Shown here piece by piece: positions 51,358-59,701 of a stretch of DNA of 64,000 bases. Each line of letters begins with the position of its first letter. Positions within the stretch are counted from its first letter, which is position 1. Under the pieces are notes generated by a model that ran no database searches, was not told the origin of the DNA, and saw nothing but the letters and a program-made list of their open reading frames with translations. Source of the stretch: Rhodococcus triatomae BKS 15-14 (GTDB lineage: Bacteria > Actinomycetota > Actinomycetes > Mycobacteriales > Mycobacteriaceae); contig AODO01000017.1 in assembly GCA_000341795.1 (NCBI GenBank), positions 1 to 64,000 on the forward strand, given 5' to 3'. Position numbers and translations under genes: made by a program.

Positions 51358-52131
51358 TCAGTGCGCGGTGAGTCCGCCGTCGGCGGCGATGGCGGCGCCG
51401 GTCATGAACGAGGCCTCGTCGGAGAGCAGGAATGCGGTCACGGTGGCCATCTCGGCGGGAGCGGCCTTGCGTCCCATGGGCGTCGCCTCGATCGCGTCGC
51501 TACGGGTGCGGACCTGGATCGTCCCGTGCAGTGCGGCCGTGTTCGCGGACAGTCCGGTGCTCACGACGCCAGGGCACAGGCAGTTGGCCCGGATGCCGTG
51601 CTCGGCGTATCCGAGGGCGATGGAGCGTGTCAGCTGGAGCACGCCACCCTTGGACGCCTCGTAGGCGGGAGTGTTGAAGTTCGGTGCGACGAGCGACGCC
51701 ACCGAACCCACCGTGACGATCGAGCCGCCGCCGGCCTGGAGGAGGTGCGGGATGGTGGCGCGCAACGGCAGGAACGTGCCCGTCAGGTTCACCCGGATCG
51801 CGAGCTCCCAGTCGTCGAGGCTCAGTTCGTGTGCGAGCCCGGCGCGGGTGATTCCCGCACAGGTGACGACGCCGTCGAGGCCGGACAGTTCCAGTGCCGC
51901 GGTGTCCACGGCGGCCGCCACGGACTGCTCGTCGGCGACGTCGCAGTGCACGGCGACGGCGGTTCCGCCTGCGGCACGGATGGATTCGGCCACCTTCTCG
52001 GCCGCGTCCTTGCGGGCGTCGGTCACGGCGACCGCGGCTCCTTCGGCCGCGATCCGGTGGGCGACCGCCTCACCGATACCGCTGCCGCCGCCGGTGACGA
52101 ACACGCGCCGTCCCGTCAGTCGTGAAGTCAT
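51358..52131 (-). CDS. Short-chain dehydrogenase/reductase
   Basis: 257 residues, classical SDR: TGGGSGIG near residue 14, VTDARKD after strand 2 (Asp, NAD preference), CAGITRAG in place of NNAG, catalytic YEASKGG and FMTGAAIAADGG. ATG start. Lies 34 bp upstream of the Ltp2-like gene and 14 bp downstream of another SDR in the ligase operon. Could form the ketone or hydroxyacyl substrate for the lyase. Confidence 0.88.
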   Translation of the reverse strand: MTSRLTGRRVFVTGGGSGIGEAVAHRIAAEGAAVAVTDARKDAAEKVAESIRAAGGTAVAVHCDVADEQSVAAAVDTAALELSGLDGVVTCAGITRAGLAHELSLDDWELAIRVNLTGTFLPLRATIPHLLQAGGGSIVTVGSVASLVAPNFNTPAYEASKGGVLQLTRSIALGYAEHGIRANCLCPGVVSTGLSANTAALHGTIQVRTRSDAIEATPMGRKAAPAEMATVTAFLLSDEASFMTGAAIAADGGLTAH

Positions 52132-52145
52132 GTCGTTTCCTTTCG

Positions 52146-52976
52146 TCACTGCAGCAGCAGGCCGGCGTCGACGGGCAGGGAGGCACCGGTGATGTAGCGG
52201 GACTCGTCGGAGGCGAGGAAGAGGACCGCATTGCTCATGTCGATCGGCTCCACCCATCCGACGTCCATGACGTTGCGCGCCTTCGATCGCTCCCACAGGT
52301 CGTCCGGTCCCGGGTTCTCCAGGTCGGGACCGAACACTGCGAACGTCGCGTCGTTGTGGAGCATCGGCGTCGCCACGGCGCTGGGATTGACGGTGTTGAC
52401 GCGTATCCGGTGTCGTCCCAACTCGCCGGCCAGGGTCCGTACCAGTCCCATCACGCCGGCCTTGGACGCGTTGTAGTGCCCGATGTTGGCGGAGCCGCGG
52501 AACGCCTGGATCGAGCTGGTGACGACGATCGATCCGCCGCGTCCCGCCTCGATCATGGCGGGCACCACCGCCTTGGCGGTGTGGAAGACGCCGGTCAGGT
52601 TGACGTCGATGACGTCCTGCCATTCGTCCTCGCCGAGTTCCCAGGTCGGGGCGAATCCGACGATACCGGCGTTCGCGCAGACGATGTCGATGTGGCCGAA
52701 CTCGGAGAGTGCCGCTGCGACAGCATCGTTCATCTGCTGCTGGCTGCGCACGTCGGCGATCGTGGACGCCACGCGCCGCCCGGTCGCAGCGACCATCTCG
52801 ACGGTGTCCTTCAGATCCGCCTCCGTGGGCAGCGGATAGCGCACCGATGCGATGTCCGTGCACGCGTCGATCAGGAAGACGTCGGCGCCCTCCTCGGCCA
52901 GGCGGACGGCGTGTGACCGGCCCTGTCCGCGTGCCGCACCGGTGATCAGTGCGACCTTTCCCGACACCCGTCCCAT
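52146..52976 (-). CDS. Mycofactocin-coupled SDR oxidoreductase (carveol dehydrogenase-like)
   Basis: 276 residues. The N terminus GKVALITGAARGQGRSHAVRLAEEGADVFLIDACTD has the TGAARGQGRSHA signature of the mycofactocin-dependent SDR family, in which NAD stays bound and electrons pass to mycofactocin. The typical insertion after strand 2 (VRYPLPTEADLKDTVEMV) is present, as is catalytic YNASKAG in GHYNASKAGVMG. Carveol and other terpene or secondary alcohols are known substrates. ATG start. No mycofactocin biosynthesis genes are in the window. Confidence 0.9.
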   Translation of the reverse strand: MGRVSGKVALITGAARGQGRSHAVRLAEEGADVFLIDACTDIASVRYPLPTEADLKDTVEMVAATGRRVASTIADVRSQQQMNDAVAAALSEFGHIDIVCANAGIVGFAPTWELGEDEWQDVIDVNLTGVFHTAKAVVPAMIEAGRGGSIVVTSSIQAFRGSANIGHYNASKAGVMGLVRTLAGELGRHRIRVNTVNPSAVATPMLHNDATFAVFGPDLENPGPDDLWERSKARNVMDVGWVEPIDMSNAVLFLASDESRYITGASLPVDAGLLLQ

Positions 52977-53012
52977 TGATGTGTCCTTTCGCGAAGTCGC
53001 TGACGTGTGGAA

Positions 53013-54128
53013 TCAGTTGAAGAGCTGGTTGAAGCGGGTCTTGAGCGCCTCGAGTGCCTCGGGGGTCATCGCCGCCGTGTCCTGTGGCGCGACCTTGTCG
53101 ATCGTGATGACGGCGCTGGCGATGCCGGGCAGGACCGACGCGGCGCGGAACGAGATGGCTTCCTGACCGGCCGGGGTGACCAGGTAGTTGGCGAGCAGTT
53201 GCGCGGCGGCGGGATGCGGAGCGTCGGTGAGGATGCCCGCATACATCGGACCGCCCCAGACCGTGTCGTCGAACCCGGACGCGACGGGTGCACCCGCTTC
53301 CGCTTCCTTCGTCTGGTCCTGGACGAAGGTGGCCGCGGCGATCTCCCCTGATGCGAGCGCCTGCGCGAGCGGCTGAGCGCCCGGATAGATGCGCGGCTTC
53401 TGCGCGGCGAGTCGCTCCATGTAGTCGGCGCCCCCGACTTCGTCCAGGTAGTCCTCGTAGAGGTCGATGTGCGCCGCCGAGGTGGGAAGGACGGTGCCGA
53501 TCTTGCCGCCGGCGAGCGCCGGGTCGAGCAGGTCCTCGTATCCGGTGAGGCCTTCGGGAAGGCGGTCGGTGTTCCAGGCGAACGTCCCCACGGATGCGTT
53601 GGTCACGAAGTCGTGGCCGGGTCGCAGCAGCGCTGCGGCGTCGTACTCGGATTCCGTCACGGCCGGACCGACGGGGGCGGTGAGGTTCCCGGCGGACCCC
53701 AGTTGCTCGCTCCACGCGGGTGTGGCCTGCAGCACGACGTCCGCCACCATGTTGCCCGTGGTCAGTTCGGCGCCGATCTTCTGGTGCAGGTTCGCGTCGA
53801 CGTCGCGGACGACGTCGACGCGGATTCCGTACTCGTTCTGGAATCGGGAGGCGAGCTCGGTGAGCTGCTCGGTGGTGTTGGACGAGTAGATCGTGACCGT
53901 GCCCTCGGCCTTGGCGTCCTCGATCACTCGCTGCCACTCGGCATCGCCCGTGGGGCCGGTGGATCCGATCGAATCGGTTGCGATCCGTCCGTCCGCGCCT
54001 GCGCCACCACAGGCCGTCAGGGTGGCGGCGACGACGGTGAACAATGCTGCCGCACCGATGATTCTGCGGTGTCTGCGGGTGGGACGGGCGGTGCGGAACC
54101 GGCTGTCGGAACCGGGGATTCTGTTCAC
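53013..54128 (-). CDS. ABC transporter substrate-binding lipoprotein 2 (solute-binding family 1)
   Basis: 371 residues. An unusually long arginine-rich N terminus (about 22 residues) precedes the signal helix IIGAAALFTVVAATLTAC, lipid Cys40. The mature protein repeats the paralogue pattern: GPTGDAEWQRVIEDAKAEGT, RFQNEYGIRVDVVRDVDANLHQK, WNTDRLPEGLTGYEDLLDP, APHPAAAQLLANYLVTPAGQE. No adjacent tyrosines at the FbpA iron position (SGEIAAATFVQDQ). GTG with AGGAG before it. It sits inside the ligase/thiolase operon, far from the permease genes, so it must use the transporter encoded 20 kb away or an unseen one. Confidence 0.92.
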   Translation of the reverse strand: MNRIPGSDSRFRTARPTRRHRRIIGAAALFTVVAATLTACGGAGADGRIATDSIGSTGPTGDAEWQRVIEDAKAEGTVTIYSSNTTEQLTELASRFQNEYGIRVDVVRDVDANLHQKIGAELTTGNMVADVVLQATPAWSEQLGSAGNLTAPVGPAVTESEYDAAALLRPGHDFVTNASVGTFAWNTDRLPEGLTGYEDLLDPALAGGKIGTVLPTSAAHIDLYEDYLDEVGGADYMERLAAQKPRIYPGAQPLAQALASGEIAAATFVQDQTKEAEAGAPVASGFDDTVWGGPMYAGILTDAPHPAAAQLLANYLVTPAGQEAISFRAASVLPGIASAVITIDKVAPQDTAAMTPEALEALKTRFNQLFN

Positions 54129-54193
54129 GATGGCTCCTGTCGGAGTCGGGGCACGGTCGTGCCACGGGAAGGATGTCGTGGAGGGGCCCGAGG

Positions 54194-55213
54194 TCAGGCG
54201 AGGGAGACGACGGCCTTGCCGACGGACGAACCGTCGAGCATTCCGTTGAAGGCCGCCCACGCGCCCGCGACACGGCCGGGGTGGTCGGTGTGGACGGGTC
54301 GAACCGCGCCGTCCCGTATCCAGCCCGCCATCTGGCGGGCGAAGTCCTCGCGGGCGTCCAGGTGGTCTTCGAGCAGGAAGCCCTCCATCCGGGCTCGCCG
54401 CCAGATCAGCTTGAGCAGGTTGGCCGGTCCGGGTTGCGGAGCGGCCGCGTTGTAGATGCTGCTCATGCCGCACAGTGCGATCCGGGCGTGGTCGTTCAGG
54501 ACGCGGATCGCGGCTTCGAGGTGCTCGCCGCCGACGTTGTCGTAATAGACGTCCAGGCCGGTCGCTCCGACGTCGGCGAGGGCCGTGCGGAGCAGGTCCT
54601 TGACCGGGCCGTCGTGGTAGTCGAAGGCGGCATCGGCGCCCAGTTCTCGTACCAGGGCGACCTTCTCCGGTGATCCGGCACTGCCGATCACCGTCGCGCC
54701 CATCCGTTTCGCCATCTGGACGACGGTCGAGCCGACCGCACCTGCTGCGGACGACACGAAGAGGACGTCGCCCGCCTCGAGGTGCGCGATGCGGGTCAGC
54801 CCGACCCACGCGGTCGTGCCCGGAATTCCGAGCAGTCCCAGATGGGTCGCCGGGTCGAGGTCGTCGTGCTCGAGGATCCGGCATCCCGACACCGGAACGA
54901 CCGAGTGTTCGCGCCATCCGAGGTCGTGAAGGACCAGCGAGCCGATCGGGACGGACGGCTCGGCCGAATCGGTGACCCGGCCGACCGTCGGTGCAAGCAT
55001 CGGCTCGTCCAGCGGGTACGGATCGGCGTAGGTCGCCTCACCACCCATTCGTCCCCGCATGTAGGGCTCGACGGACATCACCTGGTTGGCGACACGGACC
55101 GTGCCCGGCGCCGGAGGCGGGCAGAACGTGTCCACGAGTTCGACGTCGGAATCGCGCGGACGCCCGACGGGGCGGGAACGAAGCCGCCACTCGCGGCTGG
55201 GAACGGGACGCAT
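54194..55213 (-). CDS. NADP-dependent MDR oxidoreductase (prostaglandin/leukotriene reductase-like)
   Basis: 339 residues, zinc-free medium-chain dehydrogenase/reductase. VMSVEPYMRGRM near residue 46 is the signature of the LTB4 12-hydroxydehydrogenase/PTGR group. GIPGTTAWVGLTRI, VSSAAGAVGSTVVQMAKRMGA (nucleotide loop) and YYDNVGGEHLEAA follow. These enzymes reduce the double bond of alpha,beta-unsaturated ketones or aldehydes with NADPH. ATG start. 36 bp downstream of the acyl-CoA ligase in the same operon. May reduce an enone in the substrate or its cleavage product. Confidence 0.88.
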   Translation of the reverse strand: MRPVPSREWRLRSRPVGRPRDSDVELVDTFCPPPAPGTVRVANQVMSVEPYMRGRMGGEATYADPYPLDEPMLAPTVGRVTDSAEPSVPIGSLVLHDLGWREHSVVPVSGCRILEHDDLDPATHLGLLGIPGTTAWVGLTRIAHLEAGDVLFVSSAAGAVGSTVVQMAKRMGATVIGSAGSPEKVALVRELGADAAFDYHDGPVKDLLRTALADVGATGLDVYYDNVGGEHLEAAIRVLNDHARIALCGMSSIYNAAAPQPGPANLLKLIWRRARMEGFLLEDHLDAREDFARQMAGWIRDGAVRPVHTDHPGRVAGAWAAFNGMLDGSSVGKAVVSLA

Positions 55214-55249
55214 GGTTACTCCGGTGAGGGGTGGTCGTGGGGTCGGGAT

Positions 55250-56740
55250 TCAGGCCGAAGCGGCTTCGACCTGTGAGACGAGGTCGCGGCGAACGAGCTT
55301 GCCTGTCGGGGTGCGGGGTAGGTCGTCGACGAAGATGACGTCGTCCGGTGTGCGGGAACCACGCAGCCGGGAGCGGCACCAGGCGCGGATCTGTTCGGGC
55401 TCCAGGGCCACGCCGGGCTCGGGCACGATCGCGGCGCAGATGCGTTCCCCCCACTCGTCGTCGGGCAGGCCGACGACGGCGACCTCCCGCACGCCGTCGT
55501 GGTGCACGAGAACGTCCTCGATCTCGGCGGGGGCGATGTTCTCGCCGCCGCGGATGATGGTGTCGTCCGCGCGGCCGCCGATGTACAGATAGCCGTCCTC
55601 GAGCCGGGCGCGGTCGCGAGTCGGGAACCATCCGTCGTCGTCGAGAACCGTTCCCCTGCCCATGTACTCGCCGCTGACCTGGGAGCCGCGGACCCACAGC
55701 AGCCCGGTTGCTCCGTCGGGCAGGACGGTGGTGTCGTCGTCCGCGCGGATCTGTGCCTCCATGCCGGGGACCACCCGGCCGACCGACGACAGGCGCCCCC
55801 GCAATGCCGGGTCGGTGAGCGCGAGGCGGTGGTCGTCGGGCCCGAGAACCGCGATGGTGGAGCTGGTTTCGGTGAGACCGTACGCGTTGACGAACCCCGT
55901 GGAGGGGAAGGCCGCGAGCGCGCGTTCGAGCACCGGTTGCGGCATCCGCGCCCCGCCGTACGCCAGGGAGGCGAGTGCAGGCGTGCGCGCCGGGGCACCC
56001 TTGAGGTGCTCCACGACACGAGCGAGCATCGTCGGCACCACCATCGCGCTGGTGACACCCTCGTCGCGAACGAGATCCAGCCAGCCCTGAGGGGAGAAGT
56101 CGGGCAGGTACACCATGCGGCGACCCGAGTACAGGTTGCTCAGGACCGCGCCCATTCCTGCGATGTGATACGGGGGTGTGCTGACCAGTGCCGCCTGATC
56201 CTCACCGGCCGAAGCGAATTCGACGGTGTTGAACAGGTAGGACAGCAGGTTGTGGTGCCGGAGGAGCACACCCTTCGGTGCGGACGTGGTACCCGAGGTG
56301 AACAGGACGACGGCGGTCGAGTCGTCGCCGGGCGGGGTGAATTCGGATCGTTCGGCGGATGCGGCGGCGTCGAGGAACTCGTCGGTTGTCAGCACCGTGT
56401 CGGCTGCGCCGGCCAGTTTCGCCGCGTAGACGGGGTCCGCGATGAGCAGCGGACGGTCCAGTTGCGCGACGAGGGATGCCAGTTGGTCGGCGGGGAGCCG
56501 GTAGTTGAGTGGTGCGATCGGGATTCCGGCCCGTGCGGTCGCGAAGGTCAGTACCGGTAGGGCCGGCCCGTTGACGCCGACGAAGACGGCGTGGCGGGCG
56601 CCGTGCTCGCGGAGGACGGTGGCGCCGCGTGAGGCCAGGTCGTCGAGGTGGCCGCAGGTCAGTCCTGAGCTGCGGCGTCCGACGACGACGCGGTCCGGGT
56701 GGACCGACAACGCCATGTCCAGAACGGTTTCGATTCCCAT
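55250..56740 (-). CDS. Acyl-CoA synthetase / AMP-dependent ligase (FadD-like)
   Basis: 496 residues of the adenylate-forming family. P-loop FTSGTTSAPKG near residue 165, A5 motif YGLTETSST, A7/A8 region DRARLEDGYLYIGGRADDTIIRGGENI and C-terminal catalytic Lys in RTPTGKLVRRDL. Activates a carboxylic acid to its CoA ester. Starts at an ATG; an in-frame GTG 9 bp upstream is possible. First gene of the eleven-gene minus-strand operon, with operator site D about 130 bp upstream, so it is the likely entry point of the imported acid. Confidence 0.92.
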   Translation of the reverse strand: MGIETVLDMALSVHPDRVVVGRRSSGLTCGHLDDLASRGATVLREHGARHAVFVGVNGPALPVLTFATARAGIPIAPLNYRLPADQLASLVAQLDRPLLIADPVYAAKLAGAADTVLTTDEFLDAAASAERSEFTPPGDDSTAVVLFTSGTTSAPKGVLLRHHNLLSYLFNTVEFASAGEDQAALVSTPPYHIAGMGAVLSNLYSGRRMVYLPDFSPQGWLDLVRDEGVTSAMVVPTMLARVVEHLKGAPARTPALASLAYGGARMPQPVLERALAAFPSTGFVNAYGLTETSSTIAVLGPDDHRLALTDPALRGRLSSVGRVVPGMEAQIRADDDTTVLPDGATGLLWVRGSQVSGEYMGRGTVLDDDGWFPTRDRARLEDGYLYIGGRADDTIIRGGENIAPAEIEDVLVHHDGVREVAVVGLPDDEWGERICAAIVPEPGVALEPEQIRAWCRSRLRGSRTPDDVIFVDDLPRTPTGKLVRRDLVSQVEAASA

Positions 56741-56869
56741 GTGCACCACCTGGCTGAGTGAGCGCAGTGCACGTTCTCGTGCACCGGCGACTGGACTCGC
56801 CCTGTCGGTTGCGGCCAGCTCCGAGGGTGTGCGCTGGGCCACATTCGGCGAGTGATGTGAACTGTAGCA

Positions 56870-56883
56870 AATATGCGGATGTT
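56870..56883. promoter_or_regulatory. Operator candidate D
   Basis: AATATGCGGATGTT, in the 332-bp region between the divergent ligase and binding protein 3 genes, 130 bp ahead of the ligase ATG. It shares AATAT, the central CG and ATGTT with the other sites. The rest of this region is relatively AT-rich with no open frame of coding character. Confidence 0.5.
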
Positions 56884-56948
56884 TTGGGAGAGTCGACGGA
56901 ATGTTTCCCACAATTCGCCCTGACCTGCGTATATACATGAACTATGTA

Positions 56949-56962
56949 AATATTCGGATAGA
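56949..56962. promoter_or_regulatory. Operator candidate E
   Basis: AATATTCGGATAGA, 111 bp ahead of the binding protein 3 ATG. The left half matches sites A and B exactly; the right half is weaker. With site D it gives each of the two divergent units its own copy, 66 bp between them. Confidence 0.45.
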
Positions 56963-57072
56963 TATGATAGTAGTGATCTGCGTTACATCCTCAACGATGC
57001 GCCGGCAGGTGCTCGTCTCGCGCAGTTCGGCGCCCGGCCTCCTCCACAGGCTCTCCGAAAGGCTGTCAATCA

Positions 57073-58140
57073 ATGCACATTCCACCCCTACGGCGACTGC
57101 TCGCCGTCTCGTTGACCGTGATCGCTCTCGGTGCAGGCGGCGTCGCCTGCGCAGGTGGCGAAGGCGGCGACTCCGCAACCGGAGCCGCGGCCGACTTCGG
57201 CCCGACGGGCGACGCGGCCTGGCAGGACATCGTCGACAAGGCCAAGCAGGAAGGCTCGGTCACCTTCTACTCCGCGCAGAACACTGCCCAGAACGACGAG
57301 GTGGCACGCAGGTTCGAGGAGGCGTACGGCATCACGGTGAACGTCATCCGTGACGTCGAGGCGAACCTGCAGACGAAACTTGCGGCGGAGTGGGCGACCG
57401 GCAACGTCGTGGCGGACGTGGTCTCGCAAACAGGAGTCGGGTGGGTTCGGAACGAGGGCGCCGCAGGACGATTCGCCGTTCCCGTCGGTCCGGCGCTCGA
57501 CGCCCCGGAGTACCGGCGTGAGGAGAACTTCGTCGACGACCGGTCGTTCGCCACGGCTGCCGCGATCGTCGCATTCGGGTGGAACACCGACAGGGTGCCC
57601 GACGGTTTGACGAGTGTCTCGGACTTCCTGGATCCGGACCTCGCCGGTGGCAAACTCGGGATTCAGGAACCGGTGTCCGCGTCCCAGGTCGACTTCTACC
57701 AGTACCTCGAGTCGAACTACGGCCCCGACTTCCTCGAGCGGCTCGCGGCGCAGGAGCCGCGCATCTACCCGGGCATCCTCCCGATCGGCCAGGCGCTGAC
57801 ATCGGGCGAGGTCGCCGCAGGATTCGCGGGTGCATTGACCGACGAGGTCGACGGCGGCGCCCCGGTCGGATTCGGTGTCCCGGAAACGTTGTGGGGTGCG
57901 CGCTTCTACACGTCGGTACTCTCCGAGGCTCCTCACCCGAACGCGGCACAACTGCTCGCGAACTTCCTCGTGACGCCGGCTGGGCAGACCGCCTACACGA
58001 GGAAGACCGCTTCGGTTCTTCCCGGCATCGACGGAGCGGTCGCGACCGTCGACCGCGTGGCGCAGCAGGATCTGACCAAGTTGACGCCCGAGGCGGTCGA
58101 CGCGTACCGCGCGCGTTGGAAGTCGCTGTTCGTCGGCTGA
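57073..58140 (+). CDS. ABC transporter substrate-binding lipoprotein 3 (solute-binding family 1)
   Basis: 355 residues. Signal helix LLAVSLTVIALGAGGVAC with lipid Cys26. Mature part: FGPTGDAAWQDIVDKAKQEGSVTFYSAQNT, EEAYGITVNVIRDVEANLQTK, WNTDRVPDGLTSVSDFLDPD, APHPNAAQLLANFLVTPAGQ, SVLPGI. The FbpA tyrosine pair is absent (SGEVAAGFAGALT). Closest in sequence to binding protein 1 by eye. ATG with AAAGG before it. Divergent from the ligase operon and followed 41 bp later by a SnoaL-like gene. Confidence 0.92.
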   Translation: MHIPPLRRLLAVSLTVIALGAGGVACAGGEGGDSATGAAADFGPTGDAAWQDIVDKAKQEGSVTFYSAQNTAQNDEVARRFEEAYGITVNVIRDVEANLQTKLAAEWATGNVVADVVSQTGVGWVRNEGAAGRFAVPVGPALDAPEYRREENFVDDRSFATAAAIVAFGWNTDRVPDGLTSVSDFLDPDLAGGKLGIQEPVSASQVDFYQYLESNYGPDFLERLAAQEPRIYPGILPIGQALTSGEVAAGFAGALTDEVDGGAPVGFGVPETLWGARFYTSVLSEAPHPNAAQLLANFLVTPAGQTAYTRKTASVLPGIDGAVATVDRVAQQDLTKLTPEAVDAYRARWKSLFVG

Positions 58141-58181
58141 CGGTGTTCGATGGTGATCGCCCACGGAGGAGAGGAGTGTCG

Positions 58182-58604
58182 ATGAGCAAGGACATCGCAC
58201 GGGACATGATGCAGTGCTGGGAGAGTGGTGACTTCGACCGTGCCCGCTCACTCGTCGCGGACGGCGCAACCGCGTGGCTCGCGCATGCGGACGGGGCCAC
58301 CGGGGCACAGCCGAACCGGGGAACCTCCATGAGCCTGATCCGGTGGCTCGAACTGCTCGACGGGGTGGTGCGGGAGATGCCACGAGGCCTGGCGGTCACG
58401 ACGCATCGAATGATCGCCGAGGGCGACTGGGTGGCCGCCGACGTCGAGTCGGTGGGGGAGACGGACGACGGGCGCGTCTACAACATGCGGTACACGTTCT
58501 GGTTCGAGGTCCGGTCGGACCGGATTCACCGGTTGAAGCAGTTCTTCGACACGAAGTACGGTGAGCAGTTCTTCCTCGACCGGAACAAGGAGATTCCGGC
58601 CTGA
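58182..58604 (+). CDS. SnoaL-like (NTF2-fold) protein
   Basis: 140 residues. Opens with a helix (IARDMMQCWESGDFDRARSLVADG), then the cone-shaped NTF2 pattern: WVAADVESVGETDDGRVYNMRYTFWFEVRSDRIHRLKQFFDTKYG. SnoaL-like proteins are isomerases, hydratases or cyclases of small hydrophobic substrates. ATG chosen over a GTG 6 bp upstream, both served by GGAGGAGAGGAG. Second and last gene of the unit with binding protein 3, so it may act on the imported compound. Confidence 0.85.
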   Translation: MSKDIARDMMQCWESGDFDRARSLVADGATAWLAHADGATGAQPNRGTSMSLIRWLELLDGVVREMPRGLAVTTHRMIAEGDWVAADVESVGETDDGRVYNMRYTFWFEVRSDRIHRLKQFFDTKYGEQFFLDRNKEIPA

Positions 58605-58605
58605 C

Positions 58606-58637
58606 AGGTGTGCACCGCGCACGGGCGGGGCACACCT
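58606..58637 (+). terminator. Terminator hairpin after the SnoaL-like gene
   Basis: AGGTGTGC/GCACACCT 8-bp stem just after the SnoaL-like stop. A second hairpin, GAGGGATC (58646-58653)/GATCCCTC (58676-58683) with an inner CCGGC/GCCGG, follows and overlaps the end of the convergent acyl-CoA dehydrogenase gene, so it could serve the opposite strand. Confidence 0.65.
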
Positions 58638-58681
58638 CGCGGTTCGAGGGATCCGGCGGGTGCGCCGGTGCGAGCGATCCC

Positions 58682-59701
58682 TCACACGGTGTGGCCGCCG
58701 CCGCTGATCAGCGGCCACAGACCGTCACCGCCCGCGACCGCGGCGGAGGCGGTGAGGGCGTCGTCCCATGAGCGGAGCGAGCCGAACTCGCCGCGCCACG
58801 ACAGCAGCCTGTTGGTGAACCGGTGCAGATCGTGCTCGGCGGTGAACCCGATGGCGCCCATCGCCTGATGGGCGTTGCGGACGACGGTCGCCGCGGCGTG
58901 CCCGGTGCAGGATCGTGCCGCGGCGATCGCGAACTCGGTTGTCGTGGAATCGAATCCGTGGGTGATGACCGCGGTGACGGCGGCCTCGGTGGCGGCGCGG
59001 CCGAGCGCGTCGTGGGTGGCGATGTCCGCGACGAGATGCTGAACGGCCTGGAACGCGGCGACGGGCCGGCCGAACTGGGTGCGGGTGGTCGTGTGCGCGA
59101 CGACGATGTCGAGTACCCGCCCCGACGCCCCGGTCATCGCCAGCGCCCGGGCCAGTGCGCCCCGCAGGTGCAGTTCCCGTGCGACGGTGCCCGCGGTCGC
59201 GACCCCGCTCCGGGATGCCAGGTCGACGGTCACCCGGTCCCGCGCCTCACCGGCGAGGTTGGCGCCCTCGTCGAGGTCGACGTCCGCGCGTTCGACCTGA
59301 CCGACCCGCCAGCCGTCGCCACTCGGCCACAGCAGGACCAGCAGGTCGGCCGCCCGCGCCCACGGGACATGACGTGCGACACCGTCGGGTCCGAGCACCG
59401 CGACGGTGCGCACCGCACCGGCGGGAGCCGGGTCCAGTCCCGCGGAATCGGCCAGCCAGCCGGCGAGCAGGTCGTTCTCCGCGAGCGGCGCGGGCGCCGC
59501 GCTCGCGCCGGCGGCCGCCAGGAGGACGGCTGCCTCGGTCCAGTCGCCGCCGCTGCCGCCCACGTCCTCGGTGCCGGTCAACCGGGTCAGGCCGAGGTCC
59601 GTCAGCGTCTTCCACAGGGCCGGGTCGAAATCCGGTGCTGTCCCGGCGGTCTCGAAGACCTCGTCCAGCATGCGGGTCAGATCGTCCAGTTCGGTGCTCA
59701 C
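58682..59701 (-). CDS. Acyl-CoA dehydrogenase-like subunit, incomplete active site
   Basis: 339 residues, shorter than usual. RTQFGRPVAAFQAVQHLVAD and RNAHQAMGAIGFTAEHDLHRF are family features, but the mid-domain FAD motif and the C-terminal catalytic segment are missing; the middle domain is reduced. Fits the small subunit of alpha2-beta2 acyl-CoA dehydrogenases such as FadE29/FadE28-type pairs. The GTG overlaps the stop of the following complete dehydrogenase (GTGA), which strongly suggests a heteromer with it. Confidence 0.87.
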   Translation of the reverse strand: MSTELDDLTRMLDEVFETAGTAPDFDPALWKTLTDLGLTRLTGTEDVGGSGGDWTEAAVLLAAAGASAAPAPLAENDLLAGWLADSAGLDPAPAGAVRTVAVLGPDGVARHVPWARAADLLVLLWPSGDGWRVGQVERADVDLDEGANLAGEARDRVTVDLASRSGVATAGTVARELHLRGALARALAMTGASGRVLDIVVAHTTTRTQFGRPVAAFQAVQHLVADIATHDALGRAATEAAVTAVITHGFDSTTTEFAIAAARSCTGHAAATVVRNAHQAMGAIGFTAEHDLHRFTNRLLSWRGEFGSLRSWDDALTASAAVAGGDGLWPLISGGGHTV

